Assembly: GCF_011759375.1 (NCBI RefSeq)
Contig: NZ_JAARML010000001.1
Location: forward strand, 806,001 to 870,000
DNA from: Paraflavitalea devenefica
GTDB lineage: Bacteria > Bacteroidota > Bacteroidia > Chitinophagales > Chitinophagaceae
Direction: 5' to 3'
Length of the DNA: 64,000 nt
Position 1 is the stretch's first letter. Every line of letters starts with the position of its first letter. Below the pieces are notes generated by a model. It was not told the origin of the DNA. It ran no database searches and was given only the letters and a program-made list of their open reading frames with translations. This document shows, piece after piece, positions 39,047-48,955 of this stretch. The translations under genes were made by a program, and so were the position numbers.

Positions 39047-39692
39047 ATGAGACAGCCAGTTTTTTTCTATACTTTTCGAACTTATCGGCCCTAATGTACC
39101 CATGATACCTCACCTTTACTTCAAAGGGTATACACTTCTCTTTTTCAAGCTCCTTGATTTTTTTGGCAGGAACACCACCAACTAAACAATGCCCTTCAGC
39201 AAAAGATTGAGTAACCACTGCTCCAGCACCCACTATTGTCCAATCGCCTAATTCAACACCTGGCATAATCTTAGCTCCTGCACCTATCCAGCAATACTTC
39301 CCAATCTTTACAGACGCACATATATGTTTCCGGCTATCATACAAATCATGATTAGCTGTTACAATAATAACATTTGGCGCTATTTGCGTATAATCGCCAA
39401 TCGATAGCCCCCCTCTTCCGGTTATATAACACCCCTTCATAATTCCAGGGTAAGCGTCGACCCCAACCATGATGTTTTCCACATCATATACCTGACTTGT
39501 CCAATGCACCGGCCAATAAGCTTTACTATTCCCTCCAAGATTCAGTATTTTCTGTTTAAACCAGAACGCAAAATTAACATGCCCCTGGTAGTCGCTTGTT
39601 TCATGAATAAACCTGAAATATGGCAACTTGGTGATCAAAACGATCGGTATTTGCAAAGGTCTTCTAAAAAAATAGCGGATCTTACCTAACAT
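39030..39692 (-). CDS. Hexapeptide acyltransferase, paralogue 1
   Basis: 220 residues. C-terminal beta-helix: GLSIGDYTQIAPNVIIVTANHD, IGKYCWIGAGAKIMPGVELG, DWTIVGAGAVVTQSF, GGVPAKKIKEL. The catalytic His is in TANHDLYD. The N-terminal part (FWFKQKILNLGG, YWPVHWTSQVYD) is shared with the protein at 43702-44358. Overlaps the upstream GT2 gene by 11 bases. Confidence 0.85.
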   Translation of the reverse strand: MLGKIRYFFRRPLQIPIVLITKLPYFRFIHETSDYQGHVNFAFWFKQKILNLGGNSKAYWPVHWTSQVYDVENIMVGVDAYPGIMKGCYITGRGGLSIGDYTQIAPNVIIVTANHDLYDSRKHICASVKIGKYCWIGAGAKIMPGVELGDWTIVGAGAVVTQSFAEGHCLVGGVPAKKIKELEKEKCIPFEVKVRYHGYIRADKFEKYRKKLAVSYGEDN

Positions 39693-40521
39693 AATACTGG
39701 GTCATTCTGACAAAATTATCTTTAACAGCATACGACCTGAACATTGCTAGAGCATATAATAGATTCTTCAGAATCTTCTTTTTCTCTGATTTTAACAATC
39801 CACCCGCTGTTGCTGCGTCTAACGGAATATTTTCATCCCGGAGATATCGGATCTTTATCTCTTCGTATATTTTAATATGCTGACGATAATGATTCACCTC
39901 CTGCTCACCGTGTTCCCTGTACCAAACAATACCATGAGGCATCAATAGTACAGGATATCGCTGCGCAAGGCGGTGCCACATTTCGAAATCACCAGCCATA
40001 CGGATAGGATTAAATCCTCCTATTGCCTCAAACACATCTTTTCTAATTATCGAGGAAAGTGGCGCTTTATGAAATAAACCAGGACCTTTATAATTATACA
40101 AATACGCTTCGGCCGGAGAAAGCAAAAAAGGGAATGGTTTCTCTAAAAACTGATCAAGAGAACACAATCCCCACCCGGCTTCAGGAAACTGCTCCATCAT
40201 TTCCACCAGTATTTGAAGGCCCCAAGGATAAATATAATCGTCCGCATCGACATATTTAAGGTACTTGCCACTGGCATAGCTGGCAGCCTTATTTCTGTTT
40301 GGGTAATCGCCCAAGTTGTTTTCGTTTACAAAAACCTTAACACGGCTATCGGCCAATCTGTATTTATTTGCAATAGCCAACGTTTCATCTTTTGAACCGT
40401 CGTCCGTGATGATTAATTCAAAATCTGTTAAGGTAGATGCTAATACACTATCTATCGCATTGGCAATATATTTTTGCCGGTTATATGCAGTCATTAACAC
40501 ACTTACCAAGGGTCTTTGCAT
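39682..40521 (-). CDS. Glycosyltransferase family 2
   Basis: 279 residues. GT-A start VSVLMTAYNRQKYIANAID, then IITDDGSKDETLAIA and KYVDADDYIYPWGLQIL near 88-104 (DxD). WHRLAQRYPVLLMPHGIVWYREH is typical of GT2 enzymes in surface polysaccharide loci. Confidence 0.87.
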   Translation of the reverse strand: MQRPLVSVLMTAYNRQKYIANAIDSVLASTLTDFELIITDDGSKDETLAIANKYRLADSRVKVFVNENNLGDYPNRNKAASYASGKYLKYVDADDYIYPWGLQILVEMMEQFPEAGWGLCSLDQFLEKPFPFLLSPAEAYLYNYKGPGLFHKAPLSSIIRKDVFEAIGGFNPIRMAGDFEMWHRLAQRYPVLLMPHGIVWYREHGEQEVNHYRQHIKIYEEIKIRYLRDENIPLDAATAGGLLKSEKKKILKNLLYALAMFRSYAVKDNFVRMTQYYVR

Positions 40522-40537
40522 AATAGTATCAGGGGAC

Positions 40538-41542
40538 TTATAAAGGCTTTATTGCCTGAGGAATCTGTTTGCATAACTGGTTATGCTTTTCTTCCAAAAT
40601 ATTTTCGCCTTCTGCTAATGATTGATAAAAAAGCATTGCCGCCTTATTTATTTCCTTCCTCACACGAACATTATAACGAAACCATTTCCATTTATCCGAC
40701 CACGCTATCCGGCTTTCCAGTGCTAGTAACTTAACAACTTTTAACTTCTGCAGTATGTCAGTCTTAACATAGGCAGGCGTAAAACCAAAATACTTATAAA
40801 AATGATAATGCGCCGTAAATAGCCGCTTCACCGTATATTTTGGATCTTCCAGATGATAGTGATGTACACGCGCATGTTGATTGTACACTATAGTGTACCC
40901 CTTCAATAATGCGTCCTTCGCCCACAATGCATCTTCTGCAAACATTACCTCCCTGAAAGGAGTTTCCATCAACGCCGTTTTACGATACATAGCCGTTACA
41001 TCATCCCAACCACAAATCTGCCGCTTTACAGAAGGCGATAGCTTTTCAAACTCCTGTGTTGTAAACTTGTATTTAATAATACTAGGTAATGATGTCGGCC
41101 TAAACCATTCCACAGGATTTTTATCTATATCATGCGGAACTATCTGTTGCCCACATACAGCCGCTACACATTCTTCATCAAATCCGTCCAATAACCGTTG
41201 CATCCAGTATTCATCAAGGGGTTGTGCATCCTGAACTGTCATCAGTACAAACTCCCCTACAGCTTCCTGTGCGCCCAAGTTTCGCGTGGTGCCATGATTA
41301 AACTTTTCGGGAGCAATCTGTATTAAGCGTACCGGGAACTGGTGTATTATTTCCAGACTCAAATCCGTAGAACCGGAATCAATGACTATAACTTCAAACA
41401 GCTTTTCTATTTTTTGACTTAATATCCCTTTTAGCGTTTTGGCAAGCCAGTAATCCCCGTTTTTTACAGGCACTACAACTGAAACCAATATTGTGTCGTT
41501 ATCTCTCACAAACAATCCCTTCACTATAGATCTGCTTACCAA
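40538..41542 (-). CDS. Glycosyltransferase family 2 (rhamnosyltransferase-like)
   Basis: 334 residues from the ATG at 41542, which overlaps the upstream gene by 44 bases; a GTG at 41509 just before the core (VSVVVPVKNGDYWLAKTL) is an alternative start. Motifs: VIDSGSTDLSLEI, FNHGTTRNLGAQEAVGEFVL, QDAQPLDEYW. SGSTD plus FNHGxTRN is characteristic of rhamnosyltransferase-like GT2 proteins. Confidence 0.83.
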   Translation of the reverse strand: MVSRSIVKGLFVRDNDTILVSVVVPVKNGDYWLAKTLKGILSQKIEKLFEVIVIDSGSTDLSLEIIHQFPVRLIQIAPEKFNHGTTRNLGAQEAVGEFVLMTVQDAQPLDEYWMQRLLDGFDEECVAAVCGQQIVPHDIDKNPVEWFRPTSLPSIIKYKFTTQEFEKLSPSVKRQICGWDDVTAMYRKTALMETPFREVMFAEDALWAKDALLKGYTIVYNQHARVHHYHLEDPKYTVKRLFTAHYHFYKYFGFTPAYVKTDILQKLKVVKLLALESRIAWSDKWKWFRYNVRVRKEINKAAMLFYQSLAEGENILEEKHNQLCKQIPQAIKPL

Positions 41543-42536
41543 GCGTTATTTCCCTGGCTTTTTCCAGTTGCATTACCCTATTCAACAGCCGCCCCTGCAC
41601 ACCCGGCATTTTGTATAACTTCAGACGGTACAGGAACATACATTTTTTAAATACACGGTCTTCCCGGACCGAAAACAAATTGTACTTGTTTGATACTGAG
41701 AAAAGCTCATCTGCCAGTATAAAATAATTAACGCGCATCGCATTCAGGAAAAGATCAATGAACAAATACCTTAAGCCTTGTCTGTAAGTACCAATACTGT
41801 TTTTTTCAAAAAGAGTATTCGCCGTATTCATAAATACCTGTAACCTGCTTCTGAGTTTTGGAATAGAGTGGTAACCTGTGCGGCTAAGGCTTACATCACT
41901 TATCCGCAGAAAAACATCAGGCTTCAGGTGCAGACACTTCACATAATTAAGCCCTCTTGTAAATGCCCGTAGATGAAGCTCAATATCCTGCCAGAGCAGC
42001 AAACTTTCATCCCACATTCCCATTTTAACAAACGAATCTTTTTTCCATAATGTGCCTGTTCCCTGGCATACAGGGTCACCGAAAAGCAATCGGTCAACTT
42101 CGTCAACCTCCTTATCAATATTCCAAAGCAATCTCAGGTCCGCGGGATGTTGTTTAAACAACAACATAGGAAAAATCAGGAAATCGAAAACCTGGTACTC
42201 CTTTGCTGCTTTTATTCTTTGTTCCAGGCAATAAGGTGCCAGCAGATCATCTGTATCAAGAAATAATAAATATTCCCCTGACGATCTTTCTACGGCTATA
42301 TTACGGCAGGAGCAAGCTCCTTTCGGTTCCCTATCACGTTGAAAAACTTTTACCTTGCTATCCCGGGCTGCAAATTGCTGTAGCACATCCCAGCTATTAT
42401 CTGTTGATCCATCATCAACAATAATCCATTCCCAATAAACGTAAGATTGCCGAAAAATAGAAAGAGCAGTTTCACTGACTATATCAGCCCTGTTAAAACT
42501 GGGAGTAATAATGGAAACCAAGGGGTTATTCTCCAT
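41499..42536 (-). CDS. Glycosyltransferase family 2
   Basis: 345 residues. VSIITPSFNRADIVSETALS, IIVDDGSTDNSWDVL near 38-52, EYLLFLDTDDLLAPYCLEQR near 88-107. The C-terminal half is helical, without recognised domains. It lies 5 bases downstream of the second WbpG-like gene. Confidence 0.87.
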   Translation of the reverse strand: MENNPLVSIITPSFNRADIVSETALSIFRQSYVYWEWIIVDDGSTDNSWDVLQQFAARDSKVKVFQRDREPKGACSCRNIAVERSSGEYLLFLDTDDLLAPYCLEQRIKAAKEYQVFDFLIFPMLLFKQHPADLRLLWNIDKEVDEVDRLLFGDPVCQGTGTLWKKDSFVKMGMWDESLLLWQDIELHLRAFTRGLNYVKCLHLKPDVFLRISDVSLSRTGYHSIPKLRSRLQVFMNTANTLFEKNSIGTYRQGLRYLFIDLFLNAMRVNYFILADELFSVSNKYNLFSVREDRVFKKCMFLYRLKLYKMPGVQGRLLNRVMQLEKAREITLGKQIYSEGIVCER

Positions 42537-42541
42537 CTTAC

Positions 42542-43711
42542 TCAGGATTTATAAACATAATTAATACGCAGTAATGCCTTAAACGAATGCCAAAGTGGCC
42601 TTAAAGGACGCAGAACAGGATAGTAATTAAAAAAAGAGCCTTCCGTATCAAATTCACGATGGTTCTGTATAGGCAAATTCATAATTGAATCAAATTCCTC
42701 TTTCGTCAGGCTCAGCTTTTTCAGAACAAACTCTATATCAATCTTTAGCTGTTCAGCATCAAAAGGAAGGAGCTTCACCTCCTTCAGCGCCTGTTCCCTA
42801 GTCATCTGCCCAGAGCAAATCAAAGTTGACAAATGAGCTTTTCTTTTATCTACCCCGAATTTAAGAGGTAAAATATACCCCTGGTAGAATCGAGTCCATA
42901 CAGATTCATAATGCTTTCCCCCATAATCCCGCCACCCTAATTCATTAATGAGCGTCTTCTTTACTTCATCTTTGACATAAGGTACCCAGTTGAGATAATT
43001 CACAAATTCAACTCCTGATTTTTTTATAAATCGTTTCATCTTTTTATCCAAGAATGGAAAGGATTTTAATTTTCGGGTCCCATACTTTTTATGAATGGCC
43101 TGGATATTTATATAATCCATTTTATTATACGTCCAGTGGTAAGGTAAAATACCTTCAGTTGCCACATTATGCCCGCCTAGAACATACTTAATATCATTGT
43201 CTTTGGCTATTTTGAACATACTCCCATAAATAGCATGATCAGTTAACACTTCAATATCTATAACCGAAGCTTTCAGGTAAGCTAATTGCAGGTCTTTGAA
43301 CTCCTCCCAATCTATAACATAAGTGTATAGATCAAAACCCAGCTTATTTACAATACTCTCAATATTCTGAACAGCCAGCTCTGAGTTCCAACCATTATCA
43401 AAGTGAACACACAAAGGCCGTAATCCATATTGTTTTGCCAGGTAGGCCACAAAACTGCTATCAACACCTCCACTTAAGCCAATTAAACAATCGTATGACT
43501 TATTCCTCCCATGCTCCTTTATAAGTTGAATTGTTTGATCCAGTTTTTGACGAGCTGCTTCTCCCTCCAACACCAGTAACTGCTTCTCCTTTTCATAATA
43601 ATAACAATGGTTACAAACCCCATTTGCATCCAAAATCAATTGAGGATCATCTGTACTATCCAGAATACATTTGGAACAATAAACTATTCCCTTTTTCTGA
43701 TTTATATCCAT
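42542..43711 (-). CDS. WbpG/PseA-type N-acetyl sugar amidotransferase, copy 2 (zinc knuckle intact)
   Basis: 389 residues, clearly paralogous to copy 1 (shares FDNGWNSELAVQNIES, GWRDYGGKHYESVWTRFY, DKRKAHLS). Unlike copy 1 it has the complete Cys pairs YCSKCILD and VCNHCYYY near 11-38. ATP loop CLIGLSGGVDSSFVAYLA near 76. No HisH/HisF of its own; it may share those encoded next to copy 1. Overlaps the upstream hexapeptide acyltransferase gene by 10 bases. Confidence 0.9.
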   Translation of the reverse strand: MDINQKKGIVYCSKCILDSTDDPQLILDANGVCNHCYYYEKEKQLLVLEGEAARQKLDQTIQLIKEHGRNKSYDCLIGLSGGVDSSFVAYLAKQYGLRPLCVHFDNGWNSELAVQNIESIVNKLGFDLYTYVIDWEEFKDLQLAYLKASVIDIEVLTDHAIYGSMFKIAKDNDIKYVLGGHNVATEGILPYHWTYNKMDYINIQAIHKKYGTRKLKSFPFLDKKMKRFIKKSGVEFVNYLNWVPYVKDEVKKTLINELGWRDYGGKHYESVWTRFYQGYILPLKFGVDKRKAHLSTLICSGQMTREQALKEVKLLPFDAEQLKIDIEFVLKKLSLTKEEFDSIMNLPIQNHREFDTEGSFFNYYPVLRPLRPLWHSFKALLRINYVYKS

Positions 43712-44358
43712 AGATTCCTTTTCCTGAATGTTTCAAATTTATTTGAAGGAATATATCCATTATACTCAAAATCACTTTTATACGCTACACATTTCCCCTG
43801 CTCAAGTTTTTTGATCACCCTGGCAGGATTGCCACCAATCACACAATATCCTTCAGGAAAGGACTTGGTAACTATTGAACCAGCTCCTACAATAGTAAAA
43901 TCTCCAAGAGTAACACCAGGTAATATCACTGAATTCATACCAATCCAACAATACTTACCAATACGCACTTCCTCACCTGTTATATGATTTCGGTTTTCAT
44001 ACACATCATGATTAGCACTGATAATACCTACATTCCTGGCTATTTGGGTATAATCTCCTATATATATTTTACCTATCCCCTGGATATAACAACCTCCTTC
44101 ATATCCCGGGCAGGTTTCAATACCGGCATAAATATTTTTATGACAGCTCACTTTACTGGTAAAGTGTACAGGCCAATACACTTGTTTATTAAATCCCAAC
44201 ACCCTTTGATAAAACCACATTTCAAATGTACAGGGGGTTTGTGTATTTCTGGTTTCTTTGATAAATCTAAAATAAGGGATACTTATTAACATTTTGTAAC
44301 AAAAGGAACTAGACCTACGATACAAAAAATTAAATCCTCTTTTTATGATATTGGCCAT
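43702..44358 (-). CDS. Hexapeptide acyltransferase, paralogue 2
   Basis: 218 residues, same architecture as paralogue 1: WFYQRVLGFNKQVYWPVHF, GDYTQIARNVGIISANHDVY, IGKYCWIGMNSVILPGVTLG, GNPARVIKKLEQGKC. Its gene precedes WbpG copy 2, just as paralogue 1 lies upstream of WbpG copy 1. Confidence 0.85.
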   Translation of the reverse strand: MANIIKRGFNFLYRRSSSFCYKMLISIPYFRFIKETRNTQTPCTFEMWFYQRVLGFNKQVYWPVHFTSKVSCHKNIYAGIETCPGYEGGCYIQGIGKIYIGDYTQIARNVGIISANHDVYENRNHITGEEVRIGKYCWIGMNSVILPGVTLGDFTIVGAGSIVTKSFPEGYCVIGGNPARVIKKLEQGKCVAYKSDFEYNGYIPSNKFETFRKRNLWI

Positions 44359-44361
44359 CTC

Positions 44362-45642
44362 CTAACTCTTTGAAACATTCCAGTTCAATACCGGGTGGAT
44401 AATTCCTGAAGGTTTTTTGGCAATGGTTATTCCTAATTCATTTTTAATCAACTCATCAATACTAAACCCAACCGATTCTCCCGTTACAAAAGATTCTGTA
44501 CGGGGTATATCAATATCCACTGACACGTAATAGCGGGACATATTTAAAAAATCAGGAGGAATTGTGAGAATTGACGTATACATTCCAGCCTCCCGTATAC
44601 GACCTTTCCCCTGGTAGTTAAAATCACTGGAAGAAAAAATTTCCTCTCCATCAAAAGTTAAGAAATTCACCACTACCCGTAAATCCTTCACGCTATTCAG
44701 GATCTCGTATTCAATAACAACTTGTATTGTACTGGCAGAAGTTAAATTATTCTCAATAGAGGACTGTTCATCAAGAATTTTTATAGCATGTAACCGGATA
44801 TCCTTCCCCCCGGGAAAATCTTTCTCCCAAACCCGACATCTGTCTATTTCTGCGTCACCGGAAAGATACCTTCCAATTACGTCTCCGGTTTCTCCTAACA
44901 TAGTCACCTTCCCACGTTCCAGAAAAAGCGTTTGAGGACAAAGATTCTTTATGGCTCCCATATTATGGCTTACAAACAATACAGTACGTCCATCATTCTT
45001 TGAAACCTCCTGCATTTTGCCAAGACATTTATTCTGAAATTCAGCATCTCCTACCGCTAACACTTCATCAATGATCAGTATTTCAGGTTCCAGGTGTGCC
45101 GCCACCGCAAAAGCCAGACGCACGTACATACCACTGCTATACCGTTTCACAGGTGTATCGATATAGCGTTCCACACCTGAAAAATCTACGATTTCATCGA
45201 ATTTACGCTTGATCTCGGTTTTCGTCATTCCCAAAATAGCGCCGTTCAGGAAAATATTTTCCCGACCGGTTAGTTCCGGATGAAAGCCTGTTCCAACTTC
45301 CAGTAAAGAAGCTATACGGCCATTTGCTCGTATTCTACCGGTTGAAGGCGTAGTTACCCGGGACAATAGTTTCAACAAAGTGGATTTACCTGCTCCGTTC
45401 TTTCCGATGATACCTAAAACCTCACCTTGCTTCACCTCAAAGCTCACATCTTTTAATACCCATACCCATTCACCTCCTCCCTTATCACGATAATTCTCTT
45501 CTCCCAATCTCAGGTAAGGATCTTCTTTGCCACGCAAACGACTCCACCAACGGTTCAGGTCATGTGACAGCGTTCCCGTTCCTATCTGGCCAAGGCGGTA
45601 CAATTTGGAAATATTATCTGCTCTGATTGCTATTGTACTCAT
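44362..45642 (-). CDS. Polysaccharide ABC transporter ATPase (Wzt-like) with C-terminal domain
   Basis: 426 residues. Walker A GIIGKNGAGKSTLLKLL near 75-91, signature YSSGMYVRLAFAVA near 165-178, Walker B EILIIDEVLAVGD near 186-198. The C-terminal extension of about 170 residues is a beta-rich domain of the kind that in Wzt proteins recognises the polysaccharide end. Partner of the permease at 45660. Confidence 0.93.
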   Translation of the reverse strand: MSTIAIRADNISKLYRLGQIGTGTLSHDLNRWWSRLRGKEDPYLRLGEENYRDKGGGEWVWVLKDVSFEVKQGEVLGIIGKNGAGKSTLLKLLSRVTTPSTGRIRANGRIASLLEVGTGFHPELTGRENIFLNGAILGMTKTEIKRKFDEIVDFSGVERYIDTPVKRYSSGMYVRLAFAVAAHLEPEILIIDEVLAVGDAEFQNKCLGKMQEVSKNDGRTVLFVSHNMGAIKNLCPQTLFLERGKVTMLGETGDVIGRYLSGDAEIDRCRVWEKDFPGGKDIRLHAIKILDEQSSIENNLTSASTIQVVIEYEILNSVKDLRVVVNFLTFDGEEIFSSSDFNYQGKGRIREAGMYTSILTIPPDFLNMSRYYVSVDIDIPRTESFVTGESVGFSIDELIKNELGITIAKKPSGIIHPVLNWNVSKS

Positions 45643-45659
45643 AATGTGATTAGACTATC

Positions 45660-46517
45660 CTATACGGTATCTATAAAACTTTTTTCAACCTTATTGAAAA
45701 TAACAATACCAATACCTAATATAACAACAGTGGCAAGGCAACTATATCCCAAGTACAGCCAGCTAAAAGAGCCTGACCCCAGAAATGCATACCGAAACGT
45801 TTCAATAATACCGGTAAACGGATTAGCAATGATCAACCACTTGTACTTTTCCGGAGCCATAGATAAAGGATAGACCACAGGAGTAGCAAACATGAGAAGT
45901 TGTATGCCGAAAGTAAGCAGAAAGCGAAGATCACGATATTTGGTAGTAAGGGCAGAAAAAATAATACCCAACCCCAAGCTCAATAGGGCCATCAATATTA
46001 TTAACAAAGGTAACAAATACAAAGCTTGTGTAGGTCGTACATTTTCTTTAGTAAAAAACAAGTAATACCCGAATATCAATAAAAATAAAATGACCTGAAT
46101 ACCCAATCTGATAAGGTTCGAAACGACAACTGATAAAGGGATAATTAACCGGGGGAAATATACTTTCCCGAAAATATTAGCATTGGAAATAAACGTATCT
46201 GATGTTTTAATTAACGATTCTGAAAAATATGTCCAACAGGTTACACCTGCCAGGTAAAATAAAATACCTGGCACTCCGTCTGTTGACAACTTTGCAATAC
46301 GGCCAAAAATCAGCAAATACATTAGCGTAGTTAACAAAGGCTGAATGAAGAACCAGATCGGGCCAAGAATTGTTTGCTTATAAAAAGCAACAAAATCCCG
46401 CCGGACCATCAATAGCAAGAGGTCGCGGTAATGCCATAACTCCCTGAGATCAATGTTAAAAACGCTGCGATGGGGACCTATCTCAATTGTCCATTTCTCT
46501 TCTGAATGCACATCCAT
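45660..46517 (-). CDS. Polysaccharide ABC transporter permease (Wzm-like)
   Basis: 285 residues, ABC-2 type: about six membrane helices, with the cytosolic start LWHYRDLLLLMVRRDFVAFYKQTILGP and later YRDLRFLLTFGIQLLMFATPV typical of TagG/Wzm. Lies 17 bases upstream of the ATPase gene. Confidence 0.93.
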   Translation of the reverse strand: MDVHSEEKWTIEIGPHRSVFNIDLRELWHYRDLLLLMVRRDFVAFYKQTILGPIWFFIQPLLTTLMYLLIFGRIAKLSTDGVPGILFYLAGVTCWTYFSESLIKTSDTFISNANIFGKVYFPRLIIPLSVVVSNLIRLGIQVILFLLIFGYYLFFTKENVRPTQALYLLPLLIILMALLSLGLGIIFSALTTKYRDLRFLLTFGIQLLMFATPVVYPLSMAPEKYKWLIIANPFTGIIETFRYAFLGSGSFSWLYLGYSCLATVVILGIGIVIFNKVEKSFIDTV

Positions 46518-46567
46518 GATTTATACGGGCTGTTATCAAATTTTAATGGGAAAAACCGAAAAATCCT

Positions 46568-48952
46568 TTATTTCTTCCCGAATCCTGCAAACCACCTGCG
46601 CCACAAGCGGGACTTTGTGGAAACATTCTCAAAATACCCATCGGCTGTTCCATTGGCCCTTCCATACCCATATCCATAACCATATCCATAACCATAATAT
46701 CCATAACCACCCCGCATCGTAATATCATTAATAATGATGGAAAGATGGGGTAGCTTGCGATGTTGATAAATGTCGTCAATAAGTTGAATCTGTTTTTTCA
46801 GCGTATAATTATGCCGGACAATATACACTGTAGCATCCACGTAGCGACCCAGGGTCATCGCATCACTTACCAGGCCCACCGGCGCCGTATCCACAATAAT
46901 AACATCGAACTGGTTACGCAGTTCACGGAACAAGAGCTCCACTCTTTCATCCAGCAGCATTTCAGCCGGGTTAGGCGGTACAGGTCCGCAGGGTATCACA
47001 AACAGGTTTTCAACCCCCGGCACAGGATGGATCATGTCTTCCAGCTTTATATTACTTACAACATAATTGGTGATCCCCTTACGCTCATGCAATCCAAGCC
47101 CTTTCAATATTTTAGGCTTGCGGATATCAAATTCCAGGATCACGGTACGCTTACCGGACAAGGCAAGCACGGCCCCGAGGTTGGTACTTACAAATGATTT
47201 ACCCTCTCCACTGAATGAAGAGGTAACCATGATGGCAGGCTTCTCTACCTTGGGCAAAATATACTGTAGGTTCGAGCGAACAATCCTGAACTGCTCCGCT
47301 AAAAATTTACGACTGTTGCTGGTTACAACCAAAGCTCCTGCCTGATCCGCATGGCCAATCTCTCCCAATATGGGAGTTGCAGTTATTTGCTGTATTTCAT
47401 GCTTGCTTTTTACTTTATCATTCAGGTACTCCAGCAGGAATATTATACCTGTCGGAATGGCTATTCCGATAACGATTGCCATAACGTATAACCCCTTACG
47501 GTTAGGACTTACCGGCTCGCCCGACCCCATCGCAGGCTCCACTACTTTGATATTGGAAATAGTAGAGGCGGAAGCCAATGCGGTTTCTAGCTTTTTCTGT
47601 AACAGGTACGAATACAGTTCCTGCAAAATAGCCTGCTGACGGGTAACTTCCAGTAACTGCTTTTCTTTAGCGGGTAAAGAACTGATCAGTTGGTTTGCAC
47701 TACGGTTTTGACGTGTTACTTCATCCAATGCCAAAACATAGGTTTGCCGCACATTCCGCAAAGTCTCAATCATATCCTTCCGTAGCTTTTCAATAGCCGC
47801 CTCCATGCCCATGATGGTGGGGTTACCGGCCGGCGTTGTTTTCAGCGTCGTTTCCCGCTCTAATTGCAGCCTGTTGAAAGCACTTACTTGTTCCATCAGT
47901 GATGGCTCTTCAATACCCAACATGGAAGAAATGATCCTGAACTCATTGCGCTTGTCTGAAAGATAGGCCACCAGGTGATCGATCACTTTCAGGCTTACTC
48001 CTTGTTTAACCACTTCTTTATTACTTTCGGACAACTCTTCAAAAAGAAGGTTTGACTGTGCCTCCGCATTGAACAATCGGTTTGTTTGGCGATAATCCTG
48101 CAGGTTTCTTTCCACACCTCTTAATTCACGGAATACCGTATCCAGCTGGCTGTTGATGAAGGAAAGGGTTTTACCGGCTATCTCCCGCTTATCTTCCAAG
48201 CTGCCTTGTTGATACTCCTTCATATATCGGTTCACGATATCCATTCCCAGCCTAATATTTTCAGTTTGATAGGTAAGGTTTAGCACATTGGTCCCTTCTG
48301 TAACCCTGGCTACACCAATGCGCGCTGCAAGTCCCGCAGCACGGATTTCGGTAGGCACCCAGCTAACCATAAATTCCTTGCTAGCAAATGCATTCCTGTC
48401 AAGGTTATTGGGTGTTATCCGAAAACTAAAACCAGGTAATTTTACCACTTCATTGAAATAATATTTTTTAATCCCCTCATTCAGCGTGAACTGATCATTA
48501 TCACTCAGCGTCACCAATACACTGAATCCTTTTGACGAATCCGTAGCTACAATATCAAAATTAAAAGGTATGTCTCTGGGGTGAATAACCGTAGAACGAA
48601 TATTCCCCTTGTTATATACCTGCATTTCCAGATTCAGGCTGCGGACCACCCGGCTAGCCATGGAGCGGGATTTGATAATCTCAATTTCATCATTCAGTTT
48701 ATCTGTCTTTTGCATCATAAAGATATCATCGAACTTTTCTCCCGCATTACTATAAGGCGTTTGACTGTTCACTAACAACTTGCCTGATACATTATATACA
48801 GGTGTTGAATAGCGCAATTTAATATAAGCTGCCCCAAGCGTTAATGCTACAGAAACAATCAGCCAAGGAAAGTAACGTATGTATTTAAAAATGATCTCTC
48901 GGGGCGTGATTGAAGATTTAGCCCGTTGATGATCTATAATTTCTTCTGCCAT
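46568..48952 (-). CDS. Wzc-like polysaccharide co-polymerase / tyrosine autokinase
   Basis: 794 residues. N-terminal Wzz domain with membrane helices near 26-46 and 500-525, a periplasmic coiled-coil-rich part between, and a cytosolic BY-kinase domain: Walker A MVTSSFSGEGKSFVSTNLGA near 588, Walker A' VILEFDIRKPK, Walker B VIIVDTAPVGL. The tail contains a run of Gly-Tyr pairs (YGYYGYGYGYGYGYG) for autophosphorylation, encoded by a short tandem DNA repeat around 46655-46711. Regulates chain length and export; substrate of the CpsB-type phosphatase at 14639. Confidence 0.93.
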   Translation of the reverse strand: MAEEIIDHQRAKSSITPREIIFKYIRYFPWLIVSVALTLGAAYIKLRYSTPVYNVSGKLLVNSQTPYSNAGEKFDDIFMMQKTDKLNDEIEIIKSRSMASRVVRSLNLEMQVYNKGNIRSTVIHPRDIPFNFDIVATDSSKGFSVLVTLSDNDQFTLNEGIKKYYFNEVVKLPGFSFRITPNNLDRNAFASKEFMVSWVPTEIRAAGLAARIGVARVTEGTNVLNLTYQTENIRLGMDIVNRYMKEYQQGSLEDKREIAGKTLSFINSQLDTVFRELRGVERNLQDYRQTNRLFNAEAQSNLLFEELSESNKEVVKQGVSLKVIDHLVAYLSDKRNEFRIISSMLGIEEPSLMEQVSAFNRLQLERETTLKTTPAGNPTIMGMEAAIEKLRKDMIETLRNVRQTYVLALDEVTRQNRSANQLISSLPAKEKQLLEVTRQQAILQELYSYLLQKKLETALASASTISNIKVVEPAMGSGEPVSPNRKGLYVMAIVIGIAIPTGIIFLLEYLNDKVKSKHEIQQITATPILGEIGHADQAGALVVTSNSRKFLAEQFRIVRSNLQYILPKVEKPAIMVTSSFSGEGKSFVSTNLGAVLALSGKRTVILEFDIRKPKILKGLGLHERKGITNYVVSNIKLEDMIHPVPGVENLFVIPCGPVPPNPAEMLLDERVELLFRELRNQFDVIIVDTAPVGLVSDAMTLGRYVDATVYIVRHNYTLKKQIQLIDDIYQHRKLPHLSIIINDITMRGGYGYYGYGYGYGYGYGRANGTADGYFENVSTKSRLWRRWFAGFGKK

Positions 48953-48955
48953 GAT

